Source of the DNA: Deltaproteobacteria bacterium | GTDB taxonomy: Bacteria; Myxococcota_A; UBA9042; PHBI01 | NCBI GenBank assembly: GCA_020632715.1 | Contig: JACKFA010000012.1 | Location: 105,687-169,686, forward strand | Reading direction: 5' to 3' | DNA: 64,000 bases | In this document: piece after piece, positions 54,925-63,896 of the stretch | How positions within the stretch are numbered: position 1 is the first letter of the stretch | Layout of the letters: the number at the start of each line of letters is the position of its first letter | Notes under the pieces: generated by a model | The model's database searches: none | The model's input: the letters and a program-made list of their open reading frames with translations, nothing else | What the model was told of the DNA's origin: nothing | Made by a program: the position numbers and the translations under genes

Positions 54925-57708
54925 TTGGTCGACCTGCCGAACATCCGCACCGAGGAGCGCAGGAACGTGCTCGGCGCGTTCATCACGCTCTTCGGGGCGC
55001 TCGCCGCGCACGTCGTCACGGAGACCGCCCGCGACGCCATCTTCCTCACGCGCGTCCCGGTCGCCCACCTGCCGTGGATGTACCTCGCCATCGCCGTCGT
55101 CGCCGCCTTCCTCGTGCGCCCGCGCGACCGCGAGCGCCACGTCGGGCGGCACCTCCTCGGCTGGTGGCTCGTCGTCTCCGCCGGCGTGGACGTCGCCTTC
55201 TGGCTCCTCGGCACCAACGACCGGCCCTGGGTCTCGTACCTCCTCTACGTCTGGAGCGGCGTCTTCGGCACGCTCACGCTCACCTGGTTCTGGCTGCTCC
55301 TCGGCGAGCTCTTCACGGTCACCGAGGCGAAGCGCCTCTACGGCTTCATCGGCGCCGGCTCCGTCCTCGGCGCGGTCGCCGGCTCCGGCATCGCGAGCGG
55401 CCTCGCGCAGGTCCTCCCGACGCGCTTCATGCTGCTCGGCGCGGCCGTCCTCCTCCTCATGACCGCGGCCGTGCCGGCGCTCGTCATCCGCCGCCCCGCC
55501 GACGGCGCCCCGCGCGCGGCCGCGAAGAAGCGCGAGCGCCGCCGGAAGCGCGTGAAGGGCTCGTCGCTCGGGCGCGGCGGGATGAAGGCCACGCGCACCG
55601 TCAGCTCCGCCCGCGCCGTGAACCACGACCCCTACGTGAAGCGCCTCGCCCTCTTCGTCGTGGTGTCGACCGTCGCCCTGTCGCTCGTGGACTACGTCTT
55701 CAAGGCGACCGTCGCCGACGCCGTCCCGAAGCGCGACCTCGCCTCGTGGCTCGCGAACTTCTACCTCGTGCTGAACGCGATCGCGCTCGTGGCGCAGGTC
55801 CTGCTGACCGGCGCCGTGATGCGCCGCCTGGGCGTCCACCGCGCCGTGCTCTTCCTGCCGTTCCTCATCGTCGGCGGCGGCGTGGGCGTGCTCATCGGCG
55901 GCGGCTTCACCGGGGCGCTCCTCCTGAAGGGCGCCGACGGCGGGCTCCGCTACTCGCTCCACCGCACCTCCGTCGAGCTCCTCTACCTGCCGATCCCCGA
56001 GCGCCTGCGCCGGCGCGTGAAGTCGTTCATCGACGTGCTCCTGCAGCGCAGCGCGCAGGCCGCGGCGTCCGTGCTCATCCTCGTGATGGTCGGCCTCGGC
56101 GCCGGCATGCACGCGCTCGGCGTCGCCATCGTCGTGCTCGCGGCGCTGTGGTTCGTCAACGCCATCGCGCTCCGCGGCTACTACCTCGACATGTTCCGCG
56201 CGACGCTCCGCGCCGGCAGCCTCGAGACGCGGCGCGAGCTCCGCGACCTCGATCTCTCCTCGCTCGAGGTGCTCATCCGCGCCCTGAACCACGACGATCC
56301 CGAGGTCCTCGCGGCGATGGACATCCTCGCGCGCGAGAAGCGCACGCACCTGATCCCCGCGCTCGTCCTCTACCACCCGAACGACGAGATCGTGCTGCGC
56401 GCGCTCGAGCACTTCGCCGCAGCCGGCGTCACCGACTTCGTGCCGGTCGCCGACCGCGTGCTCGCCGACGGGCGCGCGGACGTCGTGCGCGCCGCGGCGC
56501 TGCGGGCGCGGCAGCAGGTGAGCCCCGACCCCGAGCAGCTCCGGCGCTACCTCGACGACGGGAGCCCGCTCGTGAGGATCACCGCGCTCGCCGGGCTCCT
56601 CGCGGCCGGGGAGCTCGAGGACGCCGCGCGCGACGCGGCCCTCGCGAAGCTCCGCGCCGTCGACGACGCCGCCGAGCGCATCGCCGCCCTCACCGCCATC
56701 GCGACGCAGCCCCTGCCGGAGTTCGAGCCGGTCGTGCTTGCGCTCGCCGAGAGCGACGACCGCGAGGTGCGCCTCGCCGCGGCGGACGCGATGGGGGCGC
56801 TCGGGACGCCCGGGGTGCGCCCGGCGCTCATCGCGATGGTCGGGCAGCAGGCGGCGCGCCTCCGCGCGCGCGCGGCCATCGTGAAGCACGGGCCGCCCGC
56901 GCTCGCGACGCTGCGCGAGGCCCTCTGGGACGAGGACCTGCCGCTCGCCGTGCGGATCCACGTGCCGCGCACCATCAGCCGCTTCCGGAGCCAGGAGGCC
57001 GCGGACATCCTGCTCGAGCGCCTCCTCGAGGAGCCGAAGGGGGCCGTGGCGTTCAAGATCCTGCGCGGGCTCGGCGGGCTCGCGGCGGACGTCCCTCGCG
57101 TGCAGCTCGACCGCCCGACGCTCCGGAAGGCCGTCGAGCGCGAGCTCGCCCTCGCCTTCGAGCTCATGCACCGCGAGGAGGTGCTCGCGAGCGGCGTCCG
57201 CGAGGACCCGGCGCGCGACACGACCGGCCACGAGCTGCTCGCGACCCTCGTGCACGACAAGCTCGTGCACTGCAAGGAGCGCGTCTTCCGCCTGCTCGGC
57301 CTGCTCCACCGCGACGAGGACTTCGAGTCGATCTACCGCAGCACGCGCAGCGGCTCGCGGTCGCTGCGGTCCACGGGCCGCGAGCTCCTCGAGCACGTCC
57401 TCGCGCCCGAGCTGCGCGAGCCGGTCGTGGCGCTCGTGAGCGACGACCCGCTCGAGGAGCGGCTCGCCGCGGGCGCGGGCTACCACGACCGCCACGAGCT
57501 CGGCTACGACGCGCTCGTCCGCGCGCTCGTCGCCGGCGAGAGCGAGGCGCTCGCGACGATCGCGGCCTACCACGCCGGGGAGCTCGGCTTGTCCGACGTG
57601 GCGGCGCCCCTACCGTCTCCGCTGGGCGTGCAGCAGAGCGCGCCCCCGACCCGGCGGCGCGGCCTCATGGCGGCGTTCGCCCCCCGGAGGCCAGCCCATG
57701 CCGGATAG
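54925..57708 (+). CDS. Nucleotide-transporter-like protein fused to HEAT repeats
   Basis: 927 residues from a TTG at 54925. The first 430 residues are an Npt/Tlc-like membrane domain paralogous to the divergent gene: NVLGAFITLFGALAAHVVTE, TARDAIFLTRVPVAHLPWMY, RLYGFIGAGSVLGAVAGSGI, KSFIDVLLQRSAQAAASVLI. The remaining 500 residues are cytoplasmic HEAT-like helical repeats: LNHDDPEVLAAMDILAREK, LVRITALAGLLAAGELEDAA, DREVRLAAADAMGALGTPGV. Overlaps the cyclic-nucleotide-binding gene by 11 bp. A regulated transporter or membrane sensor is likely. Confidence 0.85.
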   Translation: MVDLPNIRTEERRNVLGAFITLFGALAAHVVTETARDAIFLTRVPVAHLPWMYLAIAVVAAFLVRPRDRERHVGRHLLGWWLVVSAGVDVAFWLLGTNDRPWVSYLLYVWSGVFGTLTLTWFWLLLGELFTVTEAKRLYGFIGAGSVLGAVAGSGIASGLAQVLPTRFMLLGAAVLLLMTAAVPALVIRRPADGAPRAAAKKRERRRKRVKGSSLGRGGMKATRTVSSARAVNHDPYVKRLALFVVVSTVALSLVDYVFKATVADAVPKRDLASWLANFYLVLNAIALVAQVLLTGAVMRRLGVHRAVLFLPFLIVGGGVGVLIGGGFTGALLLKGADGGLRYSLHRTSVELLYLPIPERLRRRVKSFIDVLLQRSAQAAASVLILVMVGLGAGMHALGVAIVVLAALWFVNAIALRGYYLDMFRATLRAGSLETRRELRDLDLSSLEVLIRALNHDDPEVLAAMDILAREKRTHLIPALVLYHPNDEIVLRALEHFAAAGVTDFVPVADRVLADGRADVVRAAALRARQQVSPDPEQLRRYLDDGSPLVRITALAGLLAAGELEDAARDAALAKLRAVDDAAERIAALTAIATQPLPEFEPVVLALAESDDREVRLAAADAMGALGTPGVRPALIAMVGQQAARLRARAAIVKHGPPALATLREALWDEDLPLAVRIHVPRTISRFRSQEAADILLERLLEEPKGAVAFKILRGLGGLAADVPRVQLDRPTLRKAVERELALAFELMHREEVLASGVREDPARDTTGHELLATLVHDKLVHCKERVFRLLGLLHRDEDFESIYRSTRSGSRSLRSTGRELLEHVLAPELREPVVALVSDDPLEERLAAGAGYHDRHELGYDALVRALVAGESEALATIAAYHAGELGLSDVAAPLPSPLGVQQSAPPTRRRGLMAAFAPRRPAHAG

Positions 57709-58708
57709 ATCGCTCGTCAACCCCATGGAGCGCGTGCTCGCGATGCGCGCGTCGCCGATCTTCCACGATCTGCCGGCCGTCGAGCTCGACACGATGGCCG
57801 AGTACGCGCGCGAGGTCGTCTACCGCCGCGGCGACGTGCTGCAGTCCGCCGACCGCCCGCCCGCGGCCATCCACCTCATCGTCGAGGGCGACGTCGAGGT
57901 CGTCCGCGACGACGCCGTCGCCATGCGCCTGAGCGCGCCTGCGGGCGTCGGCGCGCTCGACCTGTTCGCGCGCACCGACGGCGGCACGCGCGTCACGGCG
58001 CTCACGGAGGTGCTCGCGCTCAGCTTCCCGGTCGACCTCGTGCTCGAGATCATCGAGGACCAGTTCGCCGTCCTGCACGCCATCCTGAAGCGCAGCGCGG
58101 CCCAGCTCATCGAGACGTACGCGAAGATCGAGGGCGATCGCGACATCCCGGACGCCTCCGAGCGCCCGCCGTGCCGCTGCGTCGGCGACATGATGAACCT
58201 CGTGGAGCGCCTGGTCTTCCTGCGCCGCATGCCGATCTTCGCGCAGTCGAGCCTCGACGCGGTCACCGAGATCGCGCGCGCCTTCCGCGAGGTGCGCGTC
58301 CCCGCCGGCGAGACGCTGTGGCGGGTCGGAGACGAGGCCAAGACCCTGCTCGCGCTCGTCGACGGCCAGGCCCTCGCCACCATCCCGGGGACGTCGAGCA
58401 AGGTGCGCTACCACCGCTACTCGATGCTCGGCGCCATGTGCAGCCTCGCGCAGGTGCCGCGCTACCACGACATGGTCGCGGTGACGCCCCTCGTCCTGCT
58501 CGAGGCCGACGGGAGCCGCCTCCTCGACGTCATCGAGGACAACCACGAGATGGGGCTCACCATCCTGAGCGGCCTCGCCCGCGAGATGATCGACGTGCAG
58601 CGTCGCCTCCGCGACGAAGGCGCGCGCAGGCTCGACTGGTCGTGGATGCCCTCGCGCGAGGCCGCGGACGAGGGCGCCGTCGAGGACGCCCCGGCGCCGA
58701 TGCTCTGA
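57698..58708 (+). CDS. Double cyclic-nucleotide-binding-domain protein
   Basis: 336 residues. Two CRP-like cNMP-binding folds: residues about 18-140 (IFHDLPAVELDTMAEYAREV, VYRRGDVLQSADRPPAAIHL) and about 170-300 (RMPIFAQSSLDAVTEIARAF, REVRVPAGETLWRVGDEAKT). There is no DNA-binding HTH. The canonical phosphate-binding cassette (GExALL) is degenerate in both, so the ligand may differ or be absent. The start overlaps the HEAT-fused transporter stop; it is the likely regulatory subunit. Confidence 0.87.
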   Translation: MPDRSLVNPMERVLAMRASPIFHDLPAVELDTMAEYAREVVYRRGDVLQSADRPPAAIHLIVEGDVEVVRDDAVAMRLSAPAGVGALDLFARTDGGTRVTALTEVLALSFPVDLVLEIIEDQFAVLHAILKRSAAQLIETYAKIEGDRDIPDASERPPCRCVGDMMNLVERLVFLRRMPIFAQSSLDAVTEIARAFREVRVPAGETLWRVGDEAKTLLALVDGQALATIPGTSSKVRYHRYSMLGAMCSLAQVPRYHDMVAVTPLVLLEADGSRLLDVIEDNHEMGLTILSGLAREMIDVQRRLRDEGARRLDWSWMPSREAADEGAVEDAPAPML

Positions 58709-58725
58709 TTACGGCGCGCAAGCGC

Positions 58726-59794
58726 TCAGTCGGTCGCCCAGCGGTAGCGCACGCCGACGAGGAAGGCGTCCGCGCCCTGGAGGCCGAGCGAGTCGCGCGC
58801 GTCGACGACCGGCACGAAGGTGCCGCGCAGCTCGAGGTCGTCGTAGAGGCGCATGCGGACGCTGAGCCCCGCGCGCCATACGACCGTGCCGCGGTCGGGG
58901 CTGCCGGCCACCTCGAGCACGGGGCCCGCGCGCAGGCGGGCGCGGCGCCCGAAGTAGAAGGAGAAGCCGAGCCGGTTCCGGTACGCCCAGGGCGGGTCGA
59001 CGATGATGCGCAGGTGGTCGTCGTAGACGAAGTACCCCTCGGGCACGCTCATGATGTAGGCGAGCTCGTGCTCCCCGTAGAGCTCGCCGACGCCGACGTT
59101 GACGGACCAGCTGAGCTCGGCCTCGAGGTCCATCGGGGTCGAGCGCGGGCCGTCGCGCACGTCGAGCTCGGAGCGCGAGTAGCTGTGGCTCGGCTCGAGG
59201 TAGCTGTGGTCGAAGTCGTAGAAGTAGCGGGCGCCGACGCGCAGGTCGAGGCCGGGGATGGCGAAGCGGAGCCCGCCCCAGGCGCCGACGCCGCGCAGCG
59301 AGACGATGGGGTTCGTCTCGATGCCGATCCAGTTGTAGTGCGGCTGGCCGTAGCCGAAGCCGATGCGCGGGCGGAAGTAGACGACGCCGAGGTCGATGGC
59401 GGCCATCATGAACCAGCGCGGGACGCCGCGGGACCAGACGCTCGAGCCGAACACGTCGACCGGGACCGGGGTCTTCTCGACGCCCTCGGGCTCGGGGCCG
59501 GTGGTGCCCTCGTCCGCGGGCGGGTCGAGGGTCACGGTCTTCGGCTTCTCGCCGGGCTCGTCGGGCGGGATCTCGACCTCGTCCGGGACGGGCGGCGCGG
59601 CCTCCGTCGAGGGAGGCGCGCTCGGGTCGGCCGCGGGGGGATCGGGCTGGCGGCCGCGGGCTCAGGCGCGGGCGCGGGCTCGGCGGCGCGCGCGGCGGGC
59701 GCGGCGCGGCGAAGAGCGCGCCGGCGAGGAGCGCGGCGAGGGCTTGCGGGGCGAGCCGACGACGGAGCCGGCGTGGTGGCGTGGTCGTCTCCAT
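58726..59794 (-). pseudogene. Outer-membrane beta-barrel-like protein, frameshifted in the Pro-rich linker
   Basis: The ATG at 59794 overlaps the PAP2 stop (TGATG) and opens a signal peptide (LAPQALAALLAGALFAAP). The next ~40 codons fit a second frame (ARAAEPAPAPEPAAASP), then a third (DPPAADPSAPPSTEAAPPVP), which continues as a 269-residue barrel: VPRWFMMAAIDLGVVYFRPR, IGFGYGQPHYNWIGIETNPI, SVNVGVGELYGEHELAYIMS, and a C-terminal FLVGVRYRWATD. Two one-base losses in short C runs explain it; the length 1069 = 3n+1 agrees. Probably an intact gene with consensus errors. Confidence 0.72.
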
Positions 59795-60744
59795 CAGAAC
59801 GTCCCGATGATGGCGGCGCCCTGGCCGGAGGGCACGACGGTGAGGTTGACGCCGTCGTCGACGCCGTGGGTGAGCGCGTCGTCGGAGCCGTCGTCGCGGT
59901 AGTGGAAGAGCCAGGGCACGAAGAAGCCGACGAAGGTGCCGACCCCGGCGCCGGTGAGGACGTCGGTCAGGTAGTGCTGGTCGCCCGAGATCCGCAGGTA
60001 GCCGGTGAGACCGGCGACCACGAAGCCGCCGACGCACGACATCGCGTCGGCCGTCGGGTCCTGGTAGAGCGACAGGTTGATGTGGTGCGAGCAGCTCGCC
60101 GCCGCCATCGCGAACGCCGTGCTCGTGTGCCCGGAGAAGAAGCTGCGGTAGCGGTTGGTGCCGACGCAGTCGTTCTCGAGCCCGGTCTTCTCGTCGCCGC
60201 ACTCGCGCCCGTAGGGCCGCTCGCGGCTCACGGTGACGTTCGTGATGCCCTGGATCGCGAGCGTGATGGCGATGACCTCGGCGTTGATGAGGCTCGTCTT
60301 GAGCGCGATGTCCTTGTTGCCGCGGTACCAACCGGCGACGAGGAGGCTGTCGATGAGGATGGGGTAGCCGACGGACACGGTGAGCGTGATGTCGCTGATC
60401 TCGCGCGACACGCGGCGGCCGGTCTCGGTGGGCAGCCGGAGGTCCTCGCGGACGTCCTCGTCGGGGCCCCAGCCGCCGGTCGCGTGGCTGCTCGACGGGC
60501 TCAGGAGGCGCGCCGCGAGGATGGTCGCGGCGCCGGCGCCGGTGAGGGTCCACTCGACGGCGCTGAAGTCGCCCCAGGCCGGGTTCCAGTGGAGCGGCGC
60601 GCCGAGCTCCTCATCGAGGACGATGACGGGCTCCACGGGCTCCTCGGTGGGTGGAGGCGTGGGCGGGTCTGACAACGCGGCGCCGCTCGGGATCAACGCG
60701 AGCAAGGCCGCCGCGCCAAGGCTGGAGAGGCGCGTGCGAATCAT
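59794..60744 (-). CDS. PAP2-type phosphatase (phosphatidic acid / undecaprenyl-PP type)
   Basis: 316 residues with a signal peptide and several membrane segments. The tripartite active site is SRERPYGREC (with the upstream Arg/Lys), NRYRSFFSGHTSTAFAMAAA with the SGH His, and GYLRISGDQHYLTDVLTGAG with the nucleophile His and Asp. It would remove phosphate from lipid phosphates or undecaprenyl pyrophosphate at the envelope. The stop overlaps the start of the barrel gene, so the two are coupled. Confidence 0.92.
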   Translation of the reverse strand: MIRTRLSSLGAAALLALIPSGAALSDPPTPPPTEEPVEPVIVLDEELGAPLHWNPAWGDFSAVEWTLTGAGAATILAARLLSPSSSHATGGWGPDEDVREDLRLPTETGRRVSREISDITLTVSVGYPILIDSLLVAGWYRGNKDIALKTSLINAEVIAITLAIQGITNVTVSRERPYGRECGDEKTGLENDCVGTNRYRSFFSGHTSTAFAMAAASCSHHINLSLYQDPTADAMSCVGGFVVAGLTGYLRISGDQHYLTDVLTGAGVGTFVGFFVPWLFHYRDDGSDDALTHGVDDGVNLTVVPSGQGAAIIGTF

Positions 60745-60862
60745 CTCTTGAGCCTAGGTCCGAGCCGGTGGTCGGGCAAGTCGCTGATACGAAAAGACTC
60801 GTAGAAGCGCGGCGACGATCGCGCGCCCACCGGCGTGAACGCGCGCGGCGCCGGGGGTTCGG

Positions 60863-62233
60863 TCAGAAGCCGCTCGTCGTGCCGAAGACGACGCGGACGG
60901 ACGTGATGTGCGCGCCGTCGCCGAAGGGCTCGCTGCCGGCGGCCACGAGGAGCTCGAAGGGGTGGTCCTCGCGGGAGGTCGGGCGGATGCCCATGCCGAA
61001 GGAGAGGCGCAGGGCGTCGGTGTCGAAGTCCTCGAGGTGCTCGCCGAACACGCTCCCGACCTCGACGAAGAGGGTGCCGTCGAGGAAGACCCAGATGGGC
61101 CAGCGGTAGTCGAGCGTGAGGGCGATGGCGGAGTCGCCGCGCAGGCGATCGGAGGAGAAGCCGCGGAGGGGCTCGGAGCCGCCGAGGAAGACGAGCTCGG
61201 AGAAGGGGATCGTGCCGCTCACCGTGGACTCGAGCTCGGTGTGGAGGCGGAGGCCGAGGGTGCGGTTGTTGTACATGTCGACGTAGCCGCCGACCGCGGC
61301 GCCGTAGCGGAGCCAGGTGGCGTCGTCGTCGCCGATGCCGGCGTAGAGGTTGCCCCAGAGCTCGGCGCGCACGCCGCTCTCGTCGCCCGGGCGGATGGCG
61401 CGCGTGTCGACCGCGAGGCGGACCTGCGGCCCGATCGTGCCGTGGGCGTGGTGGAGCCCGGGGGGCTCGTCGTAGTAGCCCTGCTCGAGGCGCGTCTCGA
61501 GGGACGGGTCGTCGCAGCACGCCGCGCGGAAGTAGCTGAAGTGGGCCGCCTCGACGCCGACGTCGAGCGCGCCGCGCTCGCCGAGGTCGAGCGTCCAGCC
61601 GAGCGTGCCGGCGACGCGGTCCTCGCCGTAGCGGCCGAGGTGGTCGTCGTCGAACTCGCCGCCGATGCCGGCGAAGATGTGATCCTTCCGGCGATCGTAG
61701 TCGAACGCGAGGCTGAGCCGCGAGCGGTCGGAGAGCGCGTAGCGGTTCGTGAAGTCGAGCTGCCACCAGTCGTCGCCGCCGCTCGCGAAGCGGAGGCGGA
61801 TGTCGTGCCCGGCGGCGATGGCGTCGTCCCAGAAGAAGTAGAAGCCGGCGCTCGGGAGCGCGCCCGCGCCGAGGCCGAAGTCGAAGAGGAAGGTCGGGAC
61901 GATGCCCGCGTCGGTGCCGCCGAAGGTGAAGAACGTGATGAGGAAGTGCGGGAGGTCCGCGCGCTCGGCCTCGGTGATGAGGAAGCCGAGCGGGCGCCGC
62001 AGCAGGTACTCGCTCACGAAGTAGGCCGGCGAGAGCACGACGCGCGGCACCCAGAGCAGCACGTCGCCGGCGGTCGGCGGCGCGTCCGGGCGGCCGTCGT
62101 AGTCCGGGACGGCGCGCTTCACCGGGTCGGGCGCGGCGCTGGCTGGCGGCGCGCCGAGGCACGCGGCGGCGAGGCCGATGGCGACGGCGAGAGACGCGAC
62201 GGCCCTTGTCGCGCGGGGGCTGGATGTCCTCAA
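60863..62233 (-). CDS. Omp85/BamA-like outer-membrane barrel without POTRA domains (1)
   Basis: 456 residues if started at a TTG at 62233 behind AGGAGCG (GTG at 62260 is the alternative). MRTSSPRATRAVASLAVAIG is a clean signal peptide. KRAVPDYDGRPDAPPTAGDV precedes a 16-strand-type barrel. ELVFLGGSEPLRGFSSDRLR and DSAIALTLDYRWPIWVFLDG are the Omp85 surface-antigen motifs with the inward LRGF loop. The protein ends in Phe, as outer-membrane barrels do. No POTRA repeats are present, so it is not a BamA assembly factor by architecture. Confidence 0.82.
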   Translation of the reverse strand: MRTSSPRATRAVASLAVAIGLAAACLGAPPASAAPDPVKRAVPDYDGRPDAPPTAGDVLLWVPRVVLSPAYFVSEYLLRRPLGFLITEAERADLPHFLITFFTFGGTDAGIVPTFLFDFGLGAGALPSAGFYFFWDDAIAAGHDIRLRFASGGDDWWQLDFTNRYALSDRSRLSLAFDYDRRKDHIFAGIGGEFDDDHLGRYGEDRVAGTLGWTLDLGERGALDVGVEAAHFSYFRAACCDDPSLETRLEQGYYDEPPGLHHAHGTIGPQVRLAVDTRAIRPGDESGVRAELWGNLYAGIGDDDATWLRYGAAVGGYVDMYNNRTLGLRLHTELESTVSGTIPFSELVFLGGSEPLRGFSSDRLRGDSAIALTLDYRWPIWVFLDGTLFVEVGSVFGEHLEDFDTDALRLSFGMGIRPTSREDHPFELLVAAGSEPFGDGAHITSVRVVFGTTSGF

Positions 62234-62333
62234 GCGGCGCTCCTGGCGCTCTCGGTTCACGAGGGGACCAGCTTCCCACACCTGCTGGGCGCGGGGAAGC
62301 CGGGGCGATGGGTGCGGCGGGCGGCGAGCGGGT

Positions 62334-63713
62334 TCAAAAGGCGCTCGTCGAGCCGAAGACGAAGCGGAGCGAGGTGATCTCCGCGCCGTCGGCGAAGGTC
62401 TCCGTGCCGGCCGCGAGGAGCAGCTCGAAGGCGTGGTCCGTGTGGACGATGGGGCGCATGCCGAGCCCGAAGGAGAGGCGCAGATCGTCGCCCCCGAGCC
62501 CCGAGAAGCTCGGCCCGAAGGCGTTGCCGACCTCGACGAAGGCGACGCCGTCGAGGAAGACCCAGATCGGCCAGTGGTAGTCGAGGGTCAGCGCGAGCGC
62601 CGTCGCGCCGCGGAGCCGCCCCTCGGTGAAGCCGCTCATCGGCGCGTTCCCGCCGAGCACGGCGAGCTCCGTGAACGGCATCTCCCCCTCGACGGCCGCC
62701 GCGAGCCCCGCGAAGAGCCGGAGCCCGAGCGTGCGGTGCTGCCAGACGTCGACGTAGCCGGCGACGGAGGCGAGGGCGCGGAGCCAGGTGGCGTCGGCGT
62801 CGCCGAGGCCGACGCGGGCCGCGCCCCAGACCTCGGCGCGCACGCCGCTCTCGGGGCGCGGGCGGGCGTCGCGGGTGTCGAGCGCGAGGTGCGCTGTGGC
62901 GCCGACGTAGGCGTACTGCGCGCGGTAGCCGACCGGGCGCTCCCAGGCGCCGGCGGCGAGGGCCTCGTCGAGGGTCGGATCGCCGCAGCAGCCGCCGCGG
63001 AAGAAGCCGACGTGGGCGACGTCGGCGGCGACCGAGAGGCCGCCGCGGCGGCGCAGATCGTAGTCGTAGCCGAAGGCGGCGCCGAAGCGCTCGAGCCCGA
63101 AGCGGGCGAGGTGATCGTCGCTCGTGTGGTCGTCGACGCCGGCGAAGAGGTGGTCGCGGCGCCGGTCCCAGTCGAGGGAGAGGCGGAGGCGGGCGTCGCC
63201 GTCGTCGCCGAGGCGCACGCGGTTCGTGAGGCCCACGCGCCACCAGTCGGCGCCGCCTGTCTCGACGCGGGCGCGGACGTCGTGCCGGCGGGCGAAGGCG
63301 TCGTCCCAGCCGAAGAAGAGGCCGGCGGTCGGGAGCGTGCCGCCGCCGTCGCCGAGGTCGAGGTGGAACGTCGGGAGGAGGCCGATCTTCGGGGCGCCGC
63401 CGGGGTCCGAGGAGGCGATGGCGAGGCGCTCGCCCGCGGTGATCATCGCGCCGAGCGGGCGGCGGAGGACGTACTCGGCGACGATGTAGCCCGGGGCGAG
63501 GAGGGCGCGCGGTACCCAGAGGAGCACGTCGCCGACGGTGGGATCGGGGTCCGGGCGGCCGTCATAGTCCGGCACGGCGCGCTTGTCCGGCGACGCGGCC
63601 GCGGACCGCGGCGGCGCGAGCAGGGCGCTCAGGGCGATGGCCGCGACCAGGGCGCGGCGGGCGGGGGGTCCGGGCTGGATGGACGCTCCTCGGTGTCGGC
63701 GGGAGCCTTTCAC
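62334..63713 (-). CDS. Omp85/BamA-like outer-membrane barrel without POTRA domains (2)
   Basis: 459 residues from a GTG at 63713. It is a clear paralogue of the neighbouring barrel: KRAVPDYDGRPDPDPTVGDV, LLWVPRALLAPGYIVAEYVL, ELAVLGGNAPMSGFTEGRLR, LALTLDYHWPIWVFLDGVAF, C-terminal Phe. The RGF motif is changed to SGF here, and RHDVRARVETGG is shared. The pair probably arose by tandem duplication and differs mainly in loops. The start is uncertain; paralogue alignment would also allow a rare ATC near 63674. Confidence 0.8.
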   Translation of the reverse strand: MKGSRRHRGASIQPGPPARRALVAAIALSALLAPPRSAAASPDKRAVPDYDGRPDPDPTVGDVLLWVPRALLAPGYIVAEYVLRRPLGAMITAGERLAIASSDPGGAPKIGLLPTFHLDLGDGGGTLPTAGLFFGWDDAFARRHDVRARVETGGADWWRVGLTNRVRLGDDGDARLRLSLDWDRRRDHLFAGVDDHTSDDHLARFGLERFGAAFGYDYDLRRRGGLSVAADVAHVGFFRGGCCGDPTLDEALAAGAWERPVGYRAQYAYVGATAHLALDTRDARPRPESGVRAEVWGAARVGLGDADATWLRALASVAGYVDVWQHRTLGLRLFAGLAAAVEGEMPFTELAVLGGNAPMSGFTEGRLRGATALALTLDYHWPIWVFLDGVAFVEVGNAFGPSFSGLGGDDLRLSFGLGMRPIVHTDHAFELLLAAGTETFADGAEITSLRFVFGSTSAF

Positions 63714-63748
63714 GAATGGGGGGTGACTGAAAAGTTCCGGACCGGGGT

Positions 63749-63775
63749 GTCCCAGGGGACGCCCCATGGGACGCG
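63749..63775. promoter_or_regulatory. Paired GTCCC/GGGAC inverted repeats upstream of a -24/-12 promoter
   Basis: GTCCCAGGGGAC (63749-63760) is followed by a related GCCCCATGGGAC. They lie about 50-75 bp ahead of the -24 element at 63823, as enhancer sites would. Confidence 0.35.
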
Positions 63776-63822
63776 AGCGCGACGTCGCGGCGCTGACCCG
63801 CCTGGATGGCGGTCGCGCGGGT

Positions 63823-63838
63823 TGGCATCGGGCTTGCG
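63823..63838 (+). promoter_or_regulatory. Sigma-54-type (-24/-12) promoter candidate
   Basis: TGGCATCGGGCTTGCG has the GG/GC spacing and full TTGC of sigma-54 promoters; position 7 is C instead of a purine. The lipoprotein ATG follows 58 bp downstream. Confidence 0.5.
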
Positions 63839-63896
63839 ATGGGGTCTCTCCGTCGCGAGACACGAACGAACCCGAGAAGACCCAGGAGACACCATC

